Shown in pieces: positions 27,205 through 35,185 of a DNA stretch of 64,000 nt (its first letter is position 1; every line of letters starts with the position of its first letter). The stretch comes from Paraburkholderia megapolitana (lineage in GTDB: Bacteria; Pseudomonadota; Gammaproteobacteria; Burkholderiales; Burkholderiaceae). Location of the stretch: NCBI RefSeq assembly GCF_007556815.1, contig NZ_CP041745.1, forward strand, positions 1,961,001 to 2,025,000, read 5' to 3'. The notes under the pieces were generated by a model. The model made no database searches. It saw only the letters and a list, made by a program, of their open reading frames with translations, and was not told the origin of the DNA. The translations under genes were made by a program, and so were the position numbers.

Positions 27205-27315
27205 GTGGTGTGGCGCTGTAATGATGTCGGTCCGGCGCGGCTGCAGTAGGCCGCCTGCGACTCCGGTTGGGCGTGATGCGCCCATTCTTCTCCTTCCTTG
27301 AGTGCACTGGGCGGA

Positions 27316-27343
27316 CATGACGCGCTGGATTGCGCGCGTCATG
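27316..27343. repeat. 10-bp perfect inverted repeat before the rimO remnant
   Basis: CATGACGCGC at 27316-27325 and its exact complement at 27334-27343, with an 8-base loop. There is no T-run after it. It lies 27 bases to the left of the rimO-like remnant and may belong to the original phaR-rimO spacer. Confidence 0.5.
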
Positions 27344-27369
27344 CTTCGCGGTGTGGACGGAAATCAAAT

Positions 27370-27465
27370 AGCAAACCCGAGTCCGTTTCTCCGCCGAAAG
27401 TGGCATTCGTCAGCTTCAACTGGCCTCAATAAGGCAGTCGAAATAAGCCAACTCGACGTTGTAAG
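27370..27465 (+). pseudogene. Decayed copy of the 5' end of rimO
   Basis: Bases 27383-27423 match the rimO sequence at 29584-29624 at 32 of 41 positions, with 20 of the first 21 identical. Translated, the remnant reads SVSPPKVAFVSFNWPQ and then stop, against [16 protein letters not shown] in RimO. After a frame change, a further KAV-E-IS-Q stretch parallels KALVDSEQI. Upstream, ANPSP parallels SNPKP in yet another frame. The cluster-binding Cys of RimO is replaced by Trp. It has no start codon, several frame breaks and an in-frame TAA. It is best explained as what was left of rimO to the left of an insertion; chance similarity is unlikely but not excluded. Confidence 0.7.
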
Positions 27466-27533
27466 GGTGAGGAGGGGCCGGAGGATTCCCTTGTGCCCAG
27501 TGCAGCTTGACTGACATCTGGTTTATCTTTCTC

Positions 27534-27563
27534 AAAAAAAGATCACTCTGGGTGATCTTTTTT
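27534..27563. terminator. Bidirectional terminator-like palindrome upstream of abiE
   Basis: A 6-bp stem GATCAC / GTGATC with a 5-base loop (27541-27557), extended by seven A on the left pairing with six T on the right. It can act as an intrinsic terminator in either direction and so insulates the abiE promoter from phaR read-through. The GTGATC arm recurs in the abiE operator, so it may also be a regulator site. Confidence 0.7.
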
Positions 27564-27586
27564 CTTCCTGATCAAACCACCACGAC

Positions 27587-27615
27587 TTGGCGAAAGTTTA
27601 AAGAAAGTGTATTTT
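27587..27615 (+). promoter_or_regulatory. abiE promoter
   Basis: -35 TTGGCG (27587-27592) and -10 TATTTT (27610-27615) with the optimal 17-base spacer. The expected start point is about 27622, one base before the ATG at 27623. The -10 lies inside the left arm of the inverted repeat at 27608-27640. Confidence 0.65.
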
Positions 27616-27640
27616 GAGCACTATGAGTGATCAAAATACA
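27608..27640. promoter_or_regulatory. Inverted-repeat operator over the abiE -10 box and start codon
   Basis: Left arm TGTATTTTGAGCAC (27608-27621) and right arm GTGATCAAAATACA (27627-27640) are complementary at 13 of 14 positions around a 5-base centre that contains the ATG. The half-site TGATCAAA also occurs at 27569-27576. AbiEi proteins with an N-terminal winged helix are known to repress their own operon by binding inverted repeats, so this is the expected binding site. Confidence 0.7.
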
Positions 27641-28444
27641 GGAAAATTAAACCTGCTGTTGGCCGAACTGGGCGATACGAGCCTGGTGTCGAGTCGCTGG
27701 TTGAGGGTTCATGGCTACTCTAACAGCCTCGTCGCGCGCTACGTGCGCAGCGGCTGGCTGGTGTCACCGACGCGCGGCGTCTACATGCGCAAGGGTGGGC
27801 GCCTGCAGTGGGAAGGCGTGGTTCGTAGCCTGCAGGTCGGCGAGGGCATGCCGCTGCACGTGGGGGGGCGCTATGCGCTAAGCCTGCAGGGGCACGAGCA
27901 CTACCTGCGTCTAGGCGATGCCGGCACGATCACCCTGTATGGGGGGCAGCGGCCACCGGCATGGCTGGGCAATCTGTCTTTGGCGCAGCGCTTCGAGTAT
28001 CTGGGCAAGGGGCCATTCGATTGGCCGCCGGTCTCGTTCACGGCGGAGGTACTGGCGACGGCGCTGTCCGACCAGGGGCTGGCGTGGCATCAGGCCGCGC
28101 CCGGCGCCGATGCGCTGGTTTGTTCCACGCCGGAACGCGCCATCCTGGAGTTGTGCGATGACGTGTCGGACGCTGCCTTGATCTACGAGGTGGATGAGCT
28201 GATGCAGGCGATGACCACCCTGCGGCCGCAGCGGGTCGGTTTGTTACTGCGCCATTGCCGCAGCATCAAGGCCAAACGGCTGTTCCTGGCGTTGGCCGAG
28301 CGCCATCGGCATGCATGGCTGTCGCATGTGCCGCTGGATAGCGTCGATCTGGGGCGGGGAAAACGCTCGCTAGTGCCTGGCGGCCGCTTGCATCCGATTT
28401 ACCAGATTACCTTGCCGGGGGACCTCGATGAACACCTGGCTTGA
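27623..28444 (+). CDS. abiEi: AbiEi-family antitoxin/transcriptional repressor (type IV toxin-antitoxin)
   Basis: A 273-residue protein. The N-terminal part (about 1-95) is a winged helix: KLNLLLAELG, VSSRWLRVHGYSNSLVARYV, SGWLVSPTRGVYMRKGG. It is followed by the AbiEi C-terminal antitoxin region (about 95-273), with STPERAILELCDDV and the DELMQAM and RVGLLLRHCRSIKAKRLFL segments. It should neutralise the downstream nucleotidyltransferase toxin and repress the operon. The ATG at 27623 is chosen over the TTG nine bases earlier; no ribosome binding site precedes either, in line with a leaderless mRNA. It overlaps the toxin gene by 17 bases. It is the only clearly accessory locus in the window. 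Confidence 0.85.
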   Translation: MSDQNTGKLNLLLAELGDTSLVSSRWLRVHGYSNSLVARYVRSGWLVSPTRGVYMRKGGRLQWEGVVRSLQVGEGMPLHVGGRYALSLQGHEHYLRLGDAGTITLYGGQRPPAWLGNLSLAQRFEYLGKGPFDWPPVSFTAEVLATALSDQGLAWHQAAPGADALVCSTPERAILELCDDVSDAALIYEVDELMQAMTTLRPQRVGLLLRHCRSIKAKRLFLALAERHRHAWLSHVPLDSVDLGRGKRSLVPGGRLHPIYQITLPGDLDEHLA

Positions 28445-29375
28445 TCGTTGGGATCGCCGTTACACCGACCGCGTACGACTGCTCGTCGAGATTTTGCCGG
28501 TGCTCGCGCAGGAGCCATGCTTTGCGCTCAAAGGCGGTACGGCGATCAACCTCTTCGAGCACGACCTGCCCCGGTTGTCGGTAGACATTGATCTAGCCTG
28601 GTTGCCGGTGCATGACTATGCCGAGGACGCGAGGCTCATTGCTGAAGCACTTGGGCGGCTGGCCGATATGTTGCGTGCCCGGCCCCTGCAGTTGCAGGTG
28701 CAATTGTCGGCGGGCGAGGGCGCAGGTGTCACCCGGCTGGTGGCCAGTCGTGGTCGTGCGCGTGTCCAGATCGAGACGACGCCGGTGATGCGCGGCACGG
28801 TTCATCCCGCGCGGGACATGGTGGTACGCCCGAGGGTCCAGGAGGTATTTGGCTTTGCTTCGGTGCAGGTGCTGAACTTCGCCGATCTCTATGCTGGCAA
28901 GCTGGCGGCGGCATTGTCGAGACAGCATCCGCGCGATCTTTTCGATGTCGGTTTATTGCTGGAAGACGAACGGGCGAATCAGGTGCTCTGGCGGACCTTC
29001 CTCGTCTATCTCACCTGTAGCCCCAAGCCTGCCTGGGAGATGCTGGCGCCTCGCATGCCTGCGGATTTCACAGCGACCTTCGAGGCTCACTTCAGGGGTA
29101 TGACGGCTGAACCTGTCGAAGCCGAAGCCTTGCTGGTCATCCATGAGCACCTGTTGTCGCGTGTGGCCGGGTGGCTGGACGAGCCGTCGTGTGCGTTTTT
29201 GCGATCCATCGAAGATGAGCGGCCAGACTTCGATCTAATCGGACTTCCGCACGCTGCCGAACTACCGGCCGTGCGGCACAAACTGGGCAACCTGGCACGG
29301 CGCACCGACGCCAAGCGTGCCGCGGATCGGAGTCCGCTGGAAGAAACGCTGGTGCGGATCGTCGGTGCCAGATGA
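28428..29375 (+). CDS. abiEii: AbiEii/AbiGii-family nucleotidyltransferase toxin
   Basis: A 315-residue DNA polymerase beta-like nucleotidyltransferase. Motif I is KGGTAINLF (GGT at 36-38), and motif II, SVDIDLAW, supplies the catalytic Asp pair (D53, D55). K158 in LYAGKLAAAL and the RDLFDV motif (D170, D173) are the other AbiEii hallmarks. All catalytic positions are present, so the toxin looks active. AbiEii enzymes of phage-abortive systems arrest growth, some by modifying tRNA acceptor ends. It is translationally coupled to the antitoxin by the 17-base overlap. Confidence 0.85.
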   Translation: MNTWLDRWDRRYTDRVRLLVEILPVLAQEPCFALKGGTAINLFEHDLPRLSVDIDLAWLPVHDYAEDARLIAEALGRLADMLRARPLQLQVQLSAGEGAGVTRLVASRGRARVQIETTPVMRGTVHPARDMVVRPRVQEVFGFASVQVLNFADLYAGKLAAALSRQHPRDLFDVGLLLEDERANQVLWRTFLVYLTCSPKPAWEMLAPRMPADFTATFEAHFRGMTAEPVEAEALLVIHEHLLSRVAGWLDEPSCAFLRSIEDERPDFDLIGLPHAAELPAVRHKLGNLARRTDAKRAADRSPLEETLVRIVGAR

Positions 29376-29552
29376 GGCGAGATGCACACGCGATCATTCA
29401 CGACGCACAGGTGCCCACAACCTGTCAAAAAAATCCCGGCACGACGCTTTTCCCGATTCAACGGATCACTCTGCGCCACGAAGGTAAAATAGCGCAACTC
29501 CCCAGCCACCGGCACCGCCGGTCGGCCCCCCGTACAGAACTGGATGTGACCG
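29376..29552. other. Right junction of the AbiE insertion and rimO leader
   Basis: 177 bases between the abiEii stop and the rimO start. It contains a TCAAAAAAA run at about 29426-29434, the decamer GATCACTCTG (29464-29473) that also occurs at 27541-27550 on the left side, and a -10-like TAAAAT (29485-29490) that could drive rimO about 60 bases downstream. No tRNA, integrase or recombinase gene was seen. Confidence 0.5.
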
Positions 29553-30944
29553 TTGAAAACCCACCTGGAATCCAATCCCAAGCCCGTTTCCCCGCCGAAA
29601 GTGGGGTTCGTTAGCCTCGGGTGCCCCAAAGCCCTGGTCGACTCGGAGCAGATCATCACGCAGCTGCGCGCCGAAGGCTATGAAATTTCCGGTACCTACG
29701 ACGGTGCCGATCTCGTCGTGGTCAACACCTGCGGCTTCATCGACGAAGCCGTGCAGGAAAGCCTCGATGCGATCGGCGAAGCGCTGACCGAGAACGGCAA
29801 GGTGATCGTGACCGGCTGCCTCGGCGCAAAAAAGAGCGCGAGCGGTTCGGGTCTGATCGAAGAAGTCCATCCGAAGGTGCTGGCCGTGACCGGCCCGCAC
29901 GCGCTCGGCGAAGTGATGCAGGCAGTGCATAACCATCTGCCGAAGCCGCACGACCCGTTCGTCGATCTCGTGCCGGCCGCGGGCATCAAGCTCACGCCGC
30001 GCCACTATGCCTACCTCAAGATCTCCGAAGGCTGCAATCACCGCTGCACGTTCTGCATCATCCCGTCGATGCGCGGCGATCTCGTCTCGCGCCCGGTTGC
30101 CGAGGTGATGCTCGAAGCGGAGAACCTGTTCCGCTCGGGCGTGAAAGAACTGCTCGTCATCTCGCAGGACACGAGCGCATACGGCGTCGATGTGAAGTAC
30201 CGCACCGGTTTCTGGAACGGCCGCCCGCTGAAGACGCGCATGACCGATCTGGTCGGTGCGCTCGGCGAACTCGCCGCGCAGTACGGTGCGTGGGTCCGTC
30301 TGCACTACGTATATCCGTATCCGAGCGTCGACGAAGTGATTCCGATGATGGCCGAAGGCCCGCTGAAGGGCCACGTGCTGCCGTATCTCGATGTGCCGTT
30401 CCAGCACGCGCATCCCGAGGTGCTCAAGCGCATGAAGCGTCCCGCGAACGCGGAAAAAGTGCTGGAGCGCGTGCGTGCGTGGCGCGAGATCTGCCCGGAT
30501 CTGACTATCCGCAGCACGTTTATCGCTGGCTTTCCGGGCGAAACCGAAGCGCAGTTCGAGACGTTGCTCGACTTTATTCGCGAGGCCGAACTCGATCGCG
30601 TGGGATGCTTTGCCTATTCGCCGGTGGAAGGCGCGAGCGCGAACGAACTCGACGGTGCGTTGCCCGACGAGGTGCGTGAAGCGCGTCGCGCGCGCTTCAT
30701 GGAAGTCGCAGAAGAAGTGTCGGCGCAGCGTATCGCCCGCAAGGTCGGCAAGACGTTGAAGGTACTCGTCGATGAGTTGAATGCAGAAGGCGGCGTGGGC
30801 CGGACCGCGGCCGATGCGCCGGAGATCGACGGCGTGGTGTATATCGAGCCGGCGAAGAAAGCATCGAAGCGCTACAAGGTCGGCGATTTCGTGTCGGTGA
30901 AGATCACCGGTGCGGATGGCCACGATCTGTGGGGCGAGGTCTAG
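29553..30944 (+). CDS. rimO: Ribosomal protein uS12 methylthiotransferase RimO
   Basis: A 463-residue radical-SAM enzyme that adds a methylthio group to the conserved Asp of ribosomal protein S12. The N-terminal UPF0004 domain has cluster cysteines at about 24, 60 and 89. The radical-SAM cluster motif is CNHRCTFC (C161, C165, C168), and a C-terminal TRAM domain closes the protein. The frame has an upstream stop (TGA at 29547) and no ATG before the conserved region. Only TTG at 29553, CTG at 29565 or GTG at 29601 can start it, and the ribosome binding site is poor. This odd 5' end coincides with the AbiE insertion. Confidence 0.94.
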   Translation: MKTHLESNPKPVSPPKVGFVSLGCPKALVDSEQIITQLRAEGYEISGTYDGADLVVVNTCGFIDEAVQESLDAIGEALTENGKVIVTGCLGAKKSASGSGLIEEVHPKVLAVTGPHALGEVMQAVHNHLPKPHDPFVDLVPAAGIKLTPRHYAYLKISEGCNHRCTFCIIPSMRGDLVSRPVAEVMLEAENLFRSGVKELLVISQDTSAYGVDVKYRTGFWNGRPLKTRMTDLVGALGELAAQYGAWVRLHYVYPYPSVDEVIPMMAEGPLKGHVLPYLDVPFQHAHPEVLKRMKRPANAEKVLERVRAWREICPDLTIRSTFIAGFPGETEAQFETLLDFIREAELDRVGCFAYSPVEGASANELDGALPDEVREARRARFMEVAEEVSAQRIARKVGKTLKVLVDELNAEGGVGRTAADAPEIDGVVYIEPAKKASKRYKVGDFVSVKITGADGHDLWGEV

Positions 30945-31078
30945 GACGATCGCGCAACCGTCGGGCAGGCGCTGGCAAACCGACACGACACATCAGACGC
31001 CGCGCCTCACGGCGCGAGACACAGTATTCGGATCAACCAGGCAGATCAACCTGAAACTGAGAGAGCGAGGAGCGAATC

Positions 31079-32263
31079 ATGCAACGTGACGTGGTGGTGG
31101 CAAGCGGCGTACGTACCGCAATTGGCGACTTCGGCGGTGGCCTGAAGGATTTCTCTCCCACCGATCTCGGCGCGCGGGTCGTGCGCGAAGTGCTGTCGCG
31201 CGCGAACGTCGCGGGCGACGAAGTCGGCCACGTCGTATTCGGCAACGTCGTGCATACCGAGCCGAAAGACATGTACCTCGCTCGCGTGGCGGCCATCAAC
31301 GGCGGCGTGGCGCAGCATGCGCCCGCACTCACGGTGAACCGTCTGTGCGGCTCCGGCCTGCAGGCCATCGTGTCGGCGGCGCAGGGCATCCTGCTCGGCG
31401 ATGCGGATATCGCGATCGGCGGCGGTGCCGAGAACATGAGCCGTGCGCCGTACACGATGCCGGCCGCACGCTTCGGACAGCGCATGGGCGATGCGCGCAT
31501 CGTCGACATGATGCTCGGCGCGCTGAACGATCCGTTCCAGTCGATTCACATGGGCGTGACCGCAGAAAATGTCGCGCAGAAATACGGCATTAGCCGCGAT
31601 GCGCAGGATGCCCTGGCACTCGAGTCGCACCGCCGCGCGGCACACGCAATCGAGTCCGGTTACTTCACCGAGCAGATCCTGCCGGTTTCGCTCGCATCGA
31701 AGAAGGGCGATACGCTTTTCGTAACCGACGAGCATGTGCGTATGAACGCGACCGCTGACGATTTCGCGAAGCTACGCCCTGTGTTCGCAAAAGAAAACGG
31801 CACGGTGACAGCGGGCAACGCATCGGGGATCAACGATGCAGCCGCGGCGGTCGTGCTGATGGAGCGCAGTGTGGCTGAGCGACGCGGCATCAAGCCGCTC
31901 GCGCGGCTCGTCGCCTATGCGCATGCCGGCGTGGACCCGGCCTACATGGGCATCGGCCCGGTCCCGGCCACGCGCAAGGTGCTCGAACGCGCGGGACTGA
32001 CCGTTGCCGATCTCGACGTAATCGAAGCGAACGAGGCGTTTGCCGCCCAGGCGTGCGCGGTGACCCAGGAACTGGGCCTCGATCCCGCGAAGGTCAATCC
32101 GAACGGCTCGGGCATTTCGCTCGGTCACCCGATCGGAGCGACCGGTGCGCTGATCACCGTGAAGGCGCTGTACGAACTGCAACGTATCGGCGGACGTTAT
32201 GCGCTCGTGACGATGTGTATCGGCGGCGGGCAGGGCATCGCTGCGATATTCGAACGGCTCTGA
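31079..32263 (+). CDS. bktB: Beta-ketothiolase BktB
   Basis: A 394-residue thiolase. The active-site Cys90 is in LTVNRLCGSGLQAIVSAAQ, with GISLGHPIGATGA (His) and VTMCIGGGQGIAAIFE at the C-terminus. It matches BktB of Cupriavidus far better than it matches the phaA product at 24428. BktB accepts propionyl-CoA and longer substrates, so it supplies 3-ketovaleryl-CoA for mixed PHA polymers. An AGGAG ribosome binding site precedes the ATG. It lies 130 bases after rimO. Confidence 0.9.
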   Translation: MQRDVVVASGVRTAIGDFGGGLKDFSPTDLGARVVREVLSRANVAGDEVGHVVFGNVVHTEPKDMYLARVAAINGGVAQHAPALTVNRLCGSGLQAIVSAAQGILLGDADIAIGGGAENMSRAPYTMPAARFGQRMGDARIVDMMLGALNDPFQSIHMGVTAENVAQKYGISRDAQDALALESHRRAAHAIESGYFTEQILPVSLASKKGDTLFVTDEHVRMNATADDFAKLRPVFAKENGTVTAGNASGINDAAAAVVLMERSVAERRGIKPLARLVAYAHAGVDPAYMGIGPVPATRKVLERAGLTVADLDVIEANEAFAAQACAVTQELGLDPAKVNPNGSGISLGHPIGATGALITVKALYELQRIGGRYALVTMCIGGGQGIAAIFERL

Positions 32264-32327
32264 CCGGTTGCGAGGCGGTTGCGCAGGCAGGCCGTCGCGC
32301 AGTCAAAAGCAAGCAAGGAAGACAAGC

Positions 32328-32930
32328 ATGCAGGATTCAGGATCGATGAAGCAGGCCGGAGCGCCGCGCGGATGGAGGGTGAATGCGACGGCTGCAGCGT
32401 GCGTCGCCTGTGCCGTGCTCGTCGCGCTCGCCATGCCGGTTCACGCATGGGCGCAAAGCGATGCAGTCAAGGAACTGGCCGCTCCCGCACCCATCCAGCT
32501 ACCGCTGAAACCCAGTGTGGAATTCGCAAAATTTCCGCGCTATGCAGGCACGCTGGGCAAGCGGCAGATCGTACTGCGGCTCGGCCCGAAAACCGACGAC
32601 CCATCCGGCGTACACGGCGAATACCAGTTCGCCGATACCGGCGAAGTGATCCTGATCGCCGGCGACCGCGACAACGATACGCTCGAGGTCGAAGAATCCA
32701 ACGATGGCACGCATATCACCGGCAACTGGGTCGGCAAGTTCGCCGCCGACGGGTCGCTGGCCGGCGACCGCATGAACGTCGACGATTCCGATCCGCAACC
32801 GTTCGATCTGCGCCCGCTTGCGGCGGGGCAAACCGCGCCGTCACCGGCAACCGCAGGCGCATCTGCAACTGCAGCGAAGACAGGCGCCCAGCCCGTCGGC
32901 GGTGTCAGCAACCTGACCACCGGCGAATGA
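32328..32930 (+). CDS. Hypothetical secreted protein
   Basis: A 200-residue protein of unknown function. A signal peptide is likely: hydrophobic AAACVACAVLVALAMPV, then a cleavage site after HAWA. The mature part has a compact region (about 65-170) rich in Gly, Asp and aromatic residues (PRYAGTLGKRQIVLRLGP, HGEYQFADTGEVILIAG). It looks like an all-beta domain and ends in an Ala/Thr/Pro-rich tail. The start follows an AAGGAAG site. It lies between bktB and the beta-lyase gene, same strand. No family recognised. Confidence 0.6.
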   Translation: MQDSGSMKQAGAPRGWRVNATAAACVACAVLVALAMPVHAWAQSDAVKELAAPAPIQLPLKPSVEFAKFPRYAGTLGKRQIVLRLGPKTDDPSGVHGEYQFADTGEVILIAGDRDNDTLEVEESNDGTHITGNWVGKFAADGSLAGDRMNVDDSDPQPFDLRPLAAGQTAPSPATAGASATAAKTGAQPVGGVSNLTTGE

Positions 32931-32997
32931 ACCCGCGTTGCACACGTCGCGCGACGTCGCCTGCAGTCCCTGAAGAAGATCCAACCCAAATTCCATC

Positions 32998-34182
32998 ATG
33001 ACGAAATCCCATTCCAGCCACGAGCTGCAAACGCGCATCGTGCATCCGGAGGACGATCTGCCGCCGGGCTACGCCTCGTTCTCGGTGCCGGTGACGCGTG
33101 CATCGACGGTTGTGTTTCCCGATCTTGCAACGATGCGCGCACTCGACTGGCGCAACGATGCCGCATGGCGCTACGGCCTGCACGCCACGCCGACCTCGAT
33201 GACGCTCGCGCAGCGTCTTGCCGCGCTCGAAGGCGGCAATCATGCGCTGCTGCAGCCGTCAGGATTGTCGGCGATCTCGAACGTGTACTTCGGCCTCGTC
33301 AAGGCCGGCGACGACGTGCTGATTCCCGACAACGTGTATTCGCCAAACCGCGACCACGGCGACTGGCTCGCGAAAGATTTCGGCATCACGGCGCGCTACT
33401 ACGATCCGATGATCGGCGCGGGCATCGCCGATCTGATCCTGCCGAACACACGGCTGATCTGGATCGAGGCACCCGGTTCGGTGACGATGGAAGTGCCCGA
33501 TGTGCCGGCCATTACCGCAGCCGCACGCGCACGCGGCGTCGTGACTGCGATCGACAACACGTGGTCGGCGGGGCTTGCGTTTCGCCCGTTCGATCACGGC
33601 GTCGACATCTCGGTGCAGGCGTTGACGAAGTATCAGTCGGGCGGTGCCGATGTGCTGATGGGCGCGACGATCACCGTCGATCGCGAGTTACATCTGAAGC
33701 TGAAACTTGCGCGCATGCGCATGGGTATCGGCGTGTCGGCCGACGACTGCTCGCTGGTCCTGCGCAGCCTGCCGAGCATGAAGGTGCGCTTCGAGCAGCA
33801 CGACCGCACCGCGCTCGCGCTGGCGCAGTGGCTGAAGACGCGGCCGGAGATCGCCGCGGTGCTGCATCCCGCGCTACCCGACTGTCCGGGTCACGAATTC
33901 TACAAGCGCGATTTCAGCGGCGCAGGTGGGTTGTTCTCGGTGGTGTTCGATGAACGCTATAGCGCCGCGCAGATCGATACGTTCTGCGAGTCGCTTGAAC
34001 TGTTTGCGATAGGCTGGAGCTGGGGTGCCGCGCAGAGTCTTGCGATGCCGTACGACATCGCCTCGATGCGCACCGAGGCGCAATGGCCGCATCGCGGCAC
34101 GCTGGTGCGTTTCTTTATCGGTCTTGAGGAAGAGGCCGACCTGCGCGCGGATATCGAAGCGCGTCTCGTCGCGCTGACGTAG
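32998..34182 (+). CDS. metC: Cystathionine beta-lyase-like PLP enzyme (Cys/Met metabolism)
   Basis: A 394-residue PLP-dependent enzyme of the Cys/Met metabolism family. It has the phosphate-binding region ALLQPSGLSAI, the cofactor Asp in IDNTWSAGLAF, and the Schiff-base Lys in SVQALTKYQSGGADVLMG. The C-terminal GWSWGAAQSLAMPYD resembles MetC-type beta-lyases, which cleave cystathionine to homocysteine, pyruvate and ammonia. Gamma-synthase activity is less likely from the sequence. The neighbours give no pathway context. Confidence 0.85.
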   Translation: MTKSHSSHELQTRIVHPEDDLPPGYASFSVPVTRASTVVFPDLATMRALDWRNDAAWRYGLHATPTSMTLAQRLAALEGGNHALLQPSGLSAISNVYFGLVKAGDDVLIPDNVYSPNRDHGDWLAKDFGITARYYDPMIGAGIADLILPNTRLIWIEAPGSVTMEVPDVPAITAAARARGVVTAIDNTWSAGLAFRPFDHGVDISVQALTKYQSGGADVLMGATITVDRELHLKLKLARMRMGIGVSADDCSLVLRSLPSMKVRFEQHDRTALALAQWLKTRPEIAAVLHPALPDCPGHEFYKRDFSGAGGLFSVVFDERYSAAQIDTFCESLELFAIGWSWGAAQSLAMPYDIASMRTEAQWPHRGTLVRFFIGLEEEADLRADIEARLVALT

Positions 34183-34239
34183 GGCGATACGCGAGGGCCC
34201 GGTATGCGTATCCGTAAAACGGCCGGCCCGCCCGCCGTA

Positions 34240-35079
34240 TCAGAACAACCGCAGCAGCCCGTCGAGCCCAACGTGATCGAATGCAACGCTGGCCGCTTCG
34301 CGCACGACGGGCTTGGCGCGGAACGCAACCGATAGTCCGGCTACTGCCATCATCTTCAGGTCGTTTGAACCGTCGCCCATCGCAATCGCGCGCGACGGCT
34401 CGATGCCGAGTTGCGCGCACGTGTCGCGCAATGTCCGCGCTTTCACTTCCGCATTGACGATCTCGCCGGTGACACGACCCGTCAGCTTGCCGTCGACGAT
34501 TTCAAGCGTATTCGCGTGCGTGAAATCGAGGCCGAGGCGCGCACGCAGTTTCTCGGTGAAGAACGTGAAGCCGCCGGACACGAGCAGGGTTTTCAGGCCG
34601 GTGGCTTTCACGCCGGCCAGCATTCGCTCCGCGCCCGGCGATAGCTGCAGCCGCTCGTCGTAGACACGTTCGAGCGCGCTTGCGTCGAGTCCCTTGAGCA
34701 ATGCGACGCGGCGCGTCAGGCTCTCGTTGAAGTCCTTGATCTCGCCGCGCATCGATGCCTCGGTAATGGCCGCGACTTCCGCCTTCAGGCCGCAGAAATC
34801 CGCAATCTCGTCGATGCATTCGATCGTGATCAGCGTCGAATCCATGTCCATCGTCAACAGCCCAAAGTCGCGCAGGTGCTTGCCCGGCTCGACGAACGCA
34901 TAGTCGAGTTCGTGCGTGTGACAGTACACGTCGAGATCGCCGCGCTGCGCAGGGTCGGCGCCGTCGATGCGGATCGCCTGCGTATCGATGACCGTCGCAT
35001 GTTTGCCACGTGCAAGCCCGACGAGCGGCTTGTGATGTTCCGGACCGATTGGCGTGAGACTTTGGATGACGAGGTTCAT
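34240..35079 (-). CDS. serB: Phosphoserine phosphatase
   Basis: A 279-residue HAD-family enzyme that makes L-serine from phosphoserine. The N-terminal 70 residues form an ACT-like half domain. The HAD motifs are DMDST (D78, D80), LLVSGGFTFFTEKL (Ser/Gly) and the acidic GDGSNDLKMM. The start at 35079 (MNLVIQ) was chosen because it gives the normal N-terminus and length. The frame runs on to 35376 without homology. Confidence 0.95.
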   Translation of the reverse strand: MNLVIQSLTPIGPEHHKPLVGLARGKHATVIDTQAIRIDGADPAQRGDLDVYCHTHELDYAFVEPGKHLRDFGLLTMDMDSTLITIECIDEIADFCGLKAEVAAITEASMRGEIKDFNESLTRRVALLKGLDASALERVYDERLQLSPGAERMLAGVKATGLKTLLVSGGFTFFTEKLRARLGLDFTHANTLEIVDGKLTGRVTGEIVNAEVKARTLRDTCAQLGIEPSRAIAMGDGSNDLKMMAVAGLSVAFRAKPVVREAASVAFDHVGLDGLLRLF

Positions 35080-35185
35080 GAAGACGCGGGGCAGGGACGC
35101 GGAGTGGGCCAGCCAGGCGCAGGATGCGCGTGACAACAGGCAATCCGGCATTGTACCGGGTCGGCGCGGCGCAACCGGGCCGCGC

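Larger units (their letters stand above)
27205..27622. other. phaR-abiE intergenic region: hairpins, rimO remnant, abiE promoter
   Basis: About 420 bases without an intact gene. From left to right it has a short GGGCG/CGCCC hairpin followed by pyrimidine-rich sequence (27269-27297) that may end the phaR transcript, a 10-bp perfect hairpin (27316-27343), a decayed copy of the rimO 5' end (27370-27465), a bidirectional terminator-like palindrome (27534-27563) and the abiE promoter-operator. From about 27480 on it is more A/T-rich than its surroundings. Confidence 0.6.

Noticed and set aside
27302..27514. 70-codon frame over the rimO remnant as a real small gene
   Set aside because: No ribosome binding site. 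It mixes the decayed rimO similarity with unrelated sequence, and the similarity is spread over several frames.
27205..29552. Integrase, tRNA attachment site or IS at the AbiE insertion
   Set aside because: Looked for on both strands; no recombinase gene, tRNA end or terminal inverted repeats were seen.
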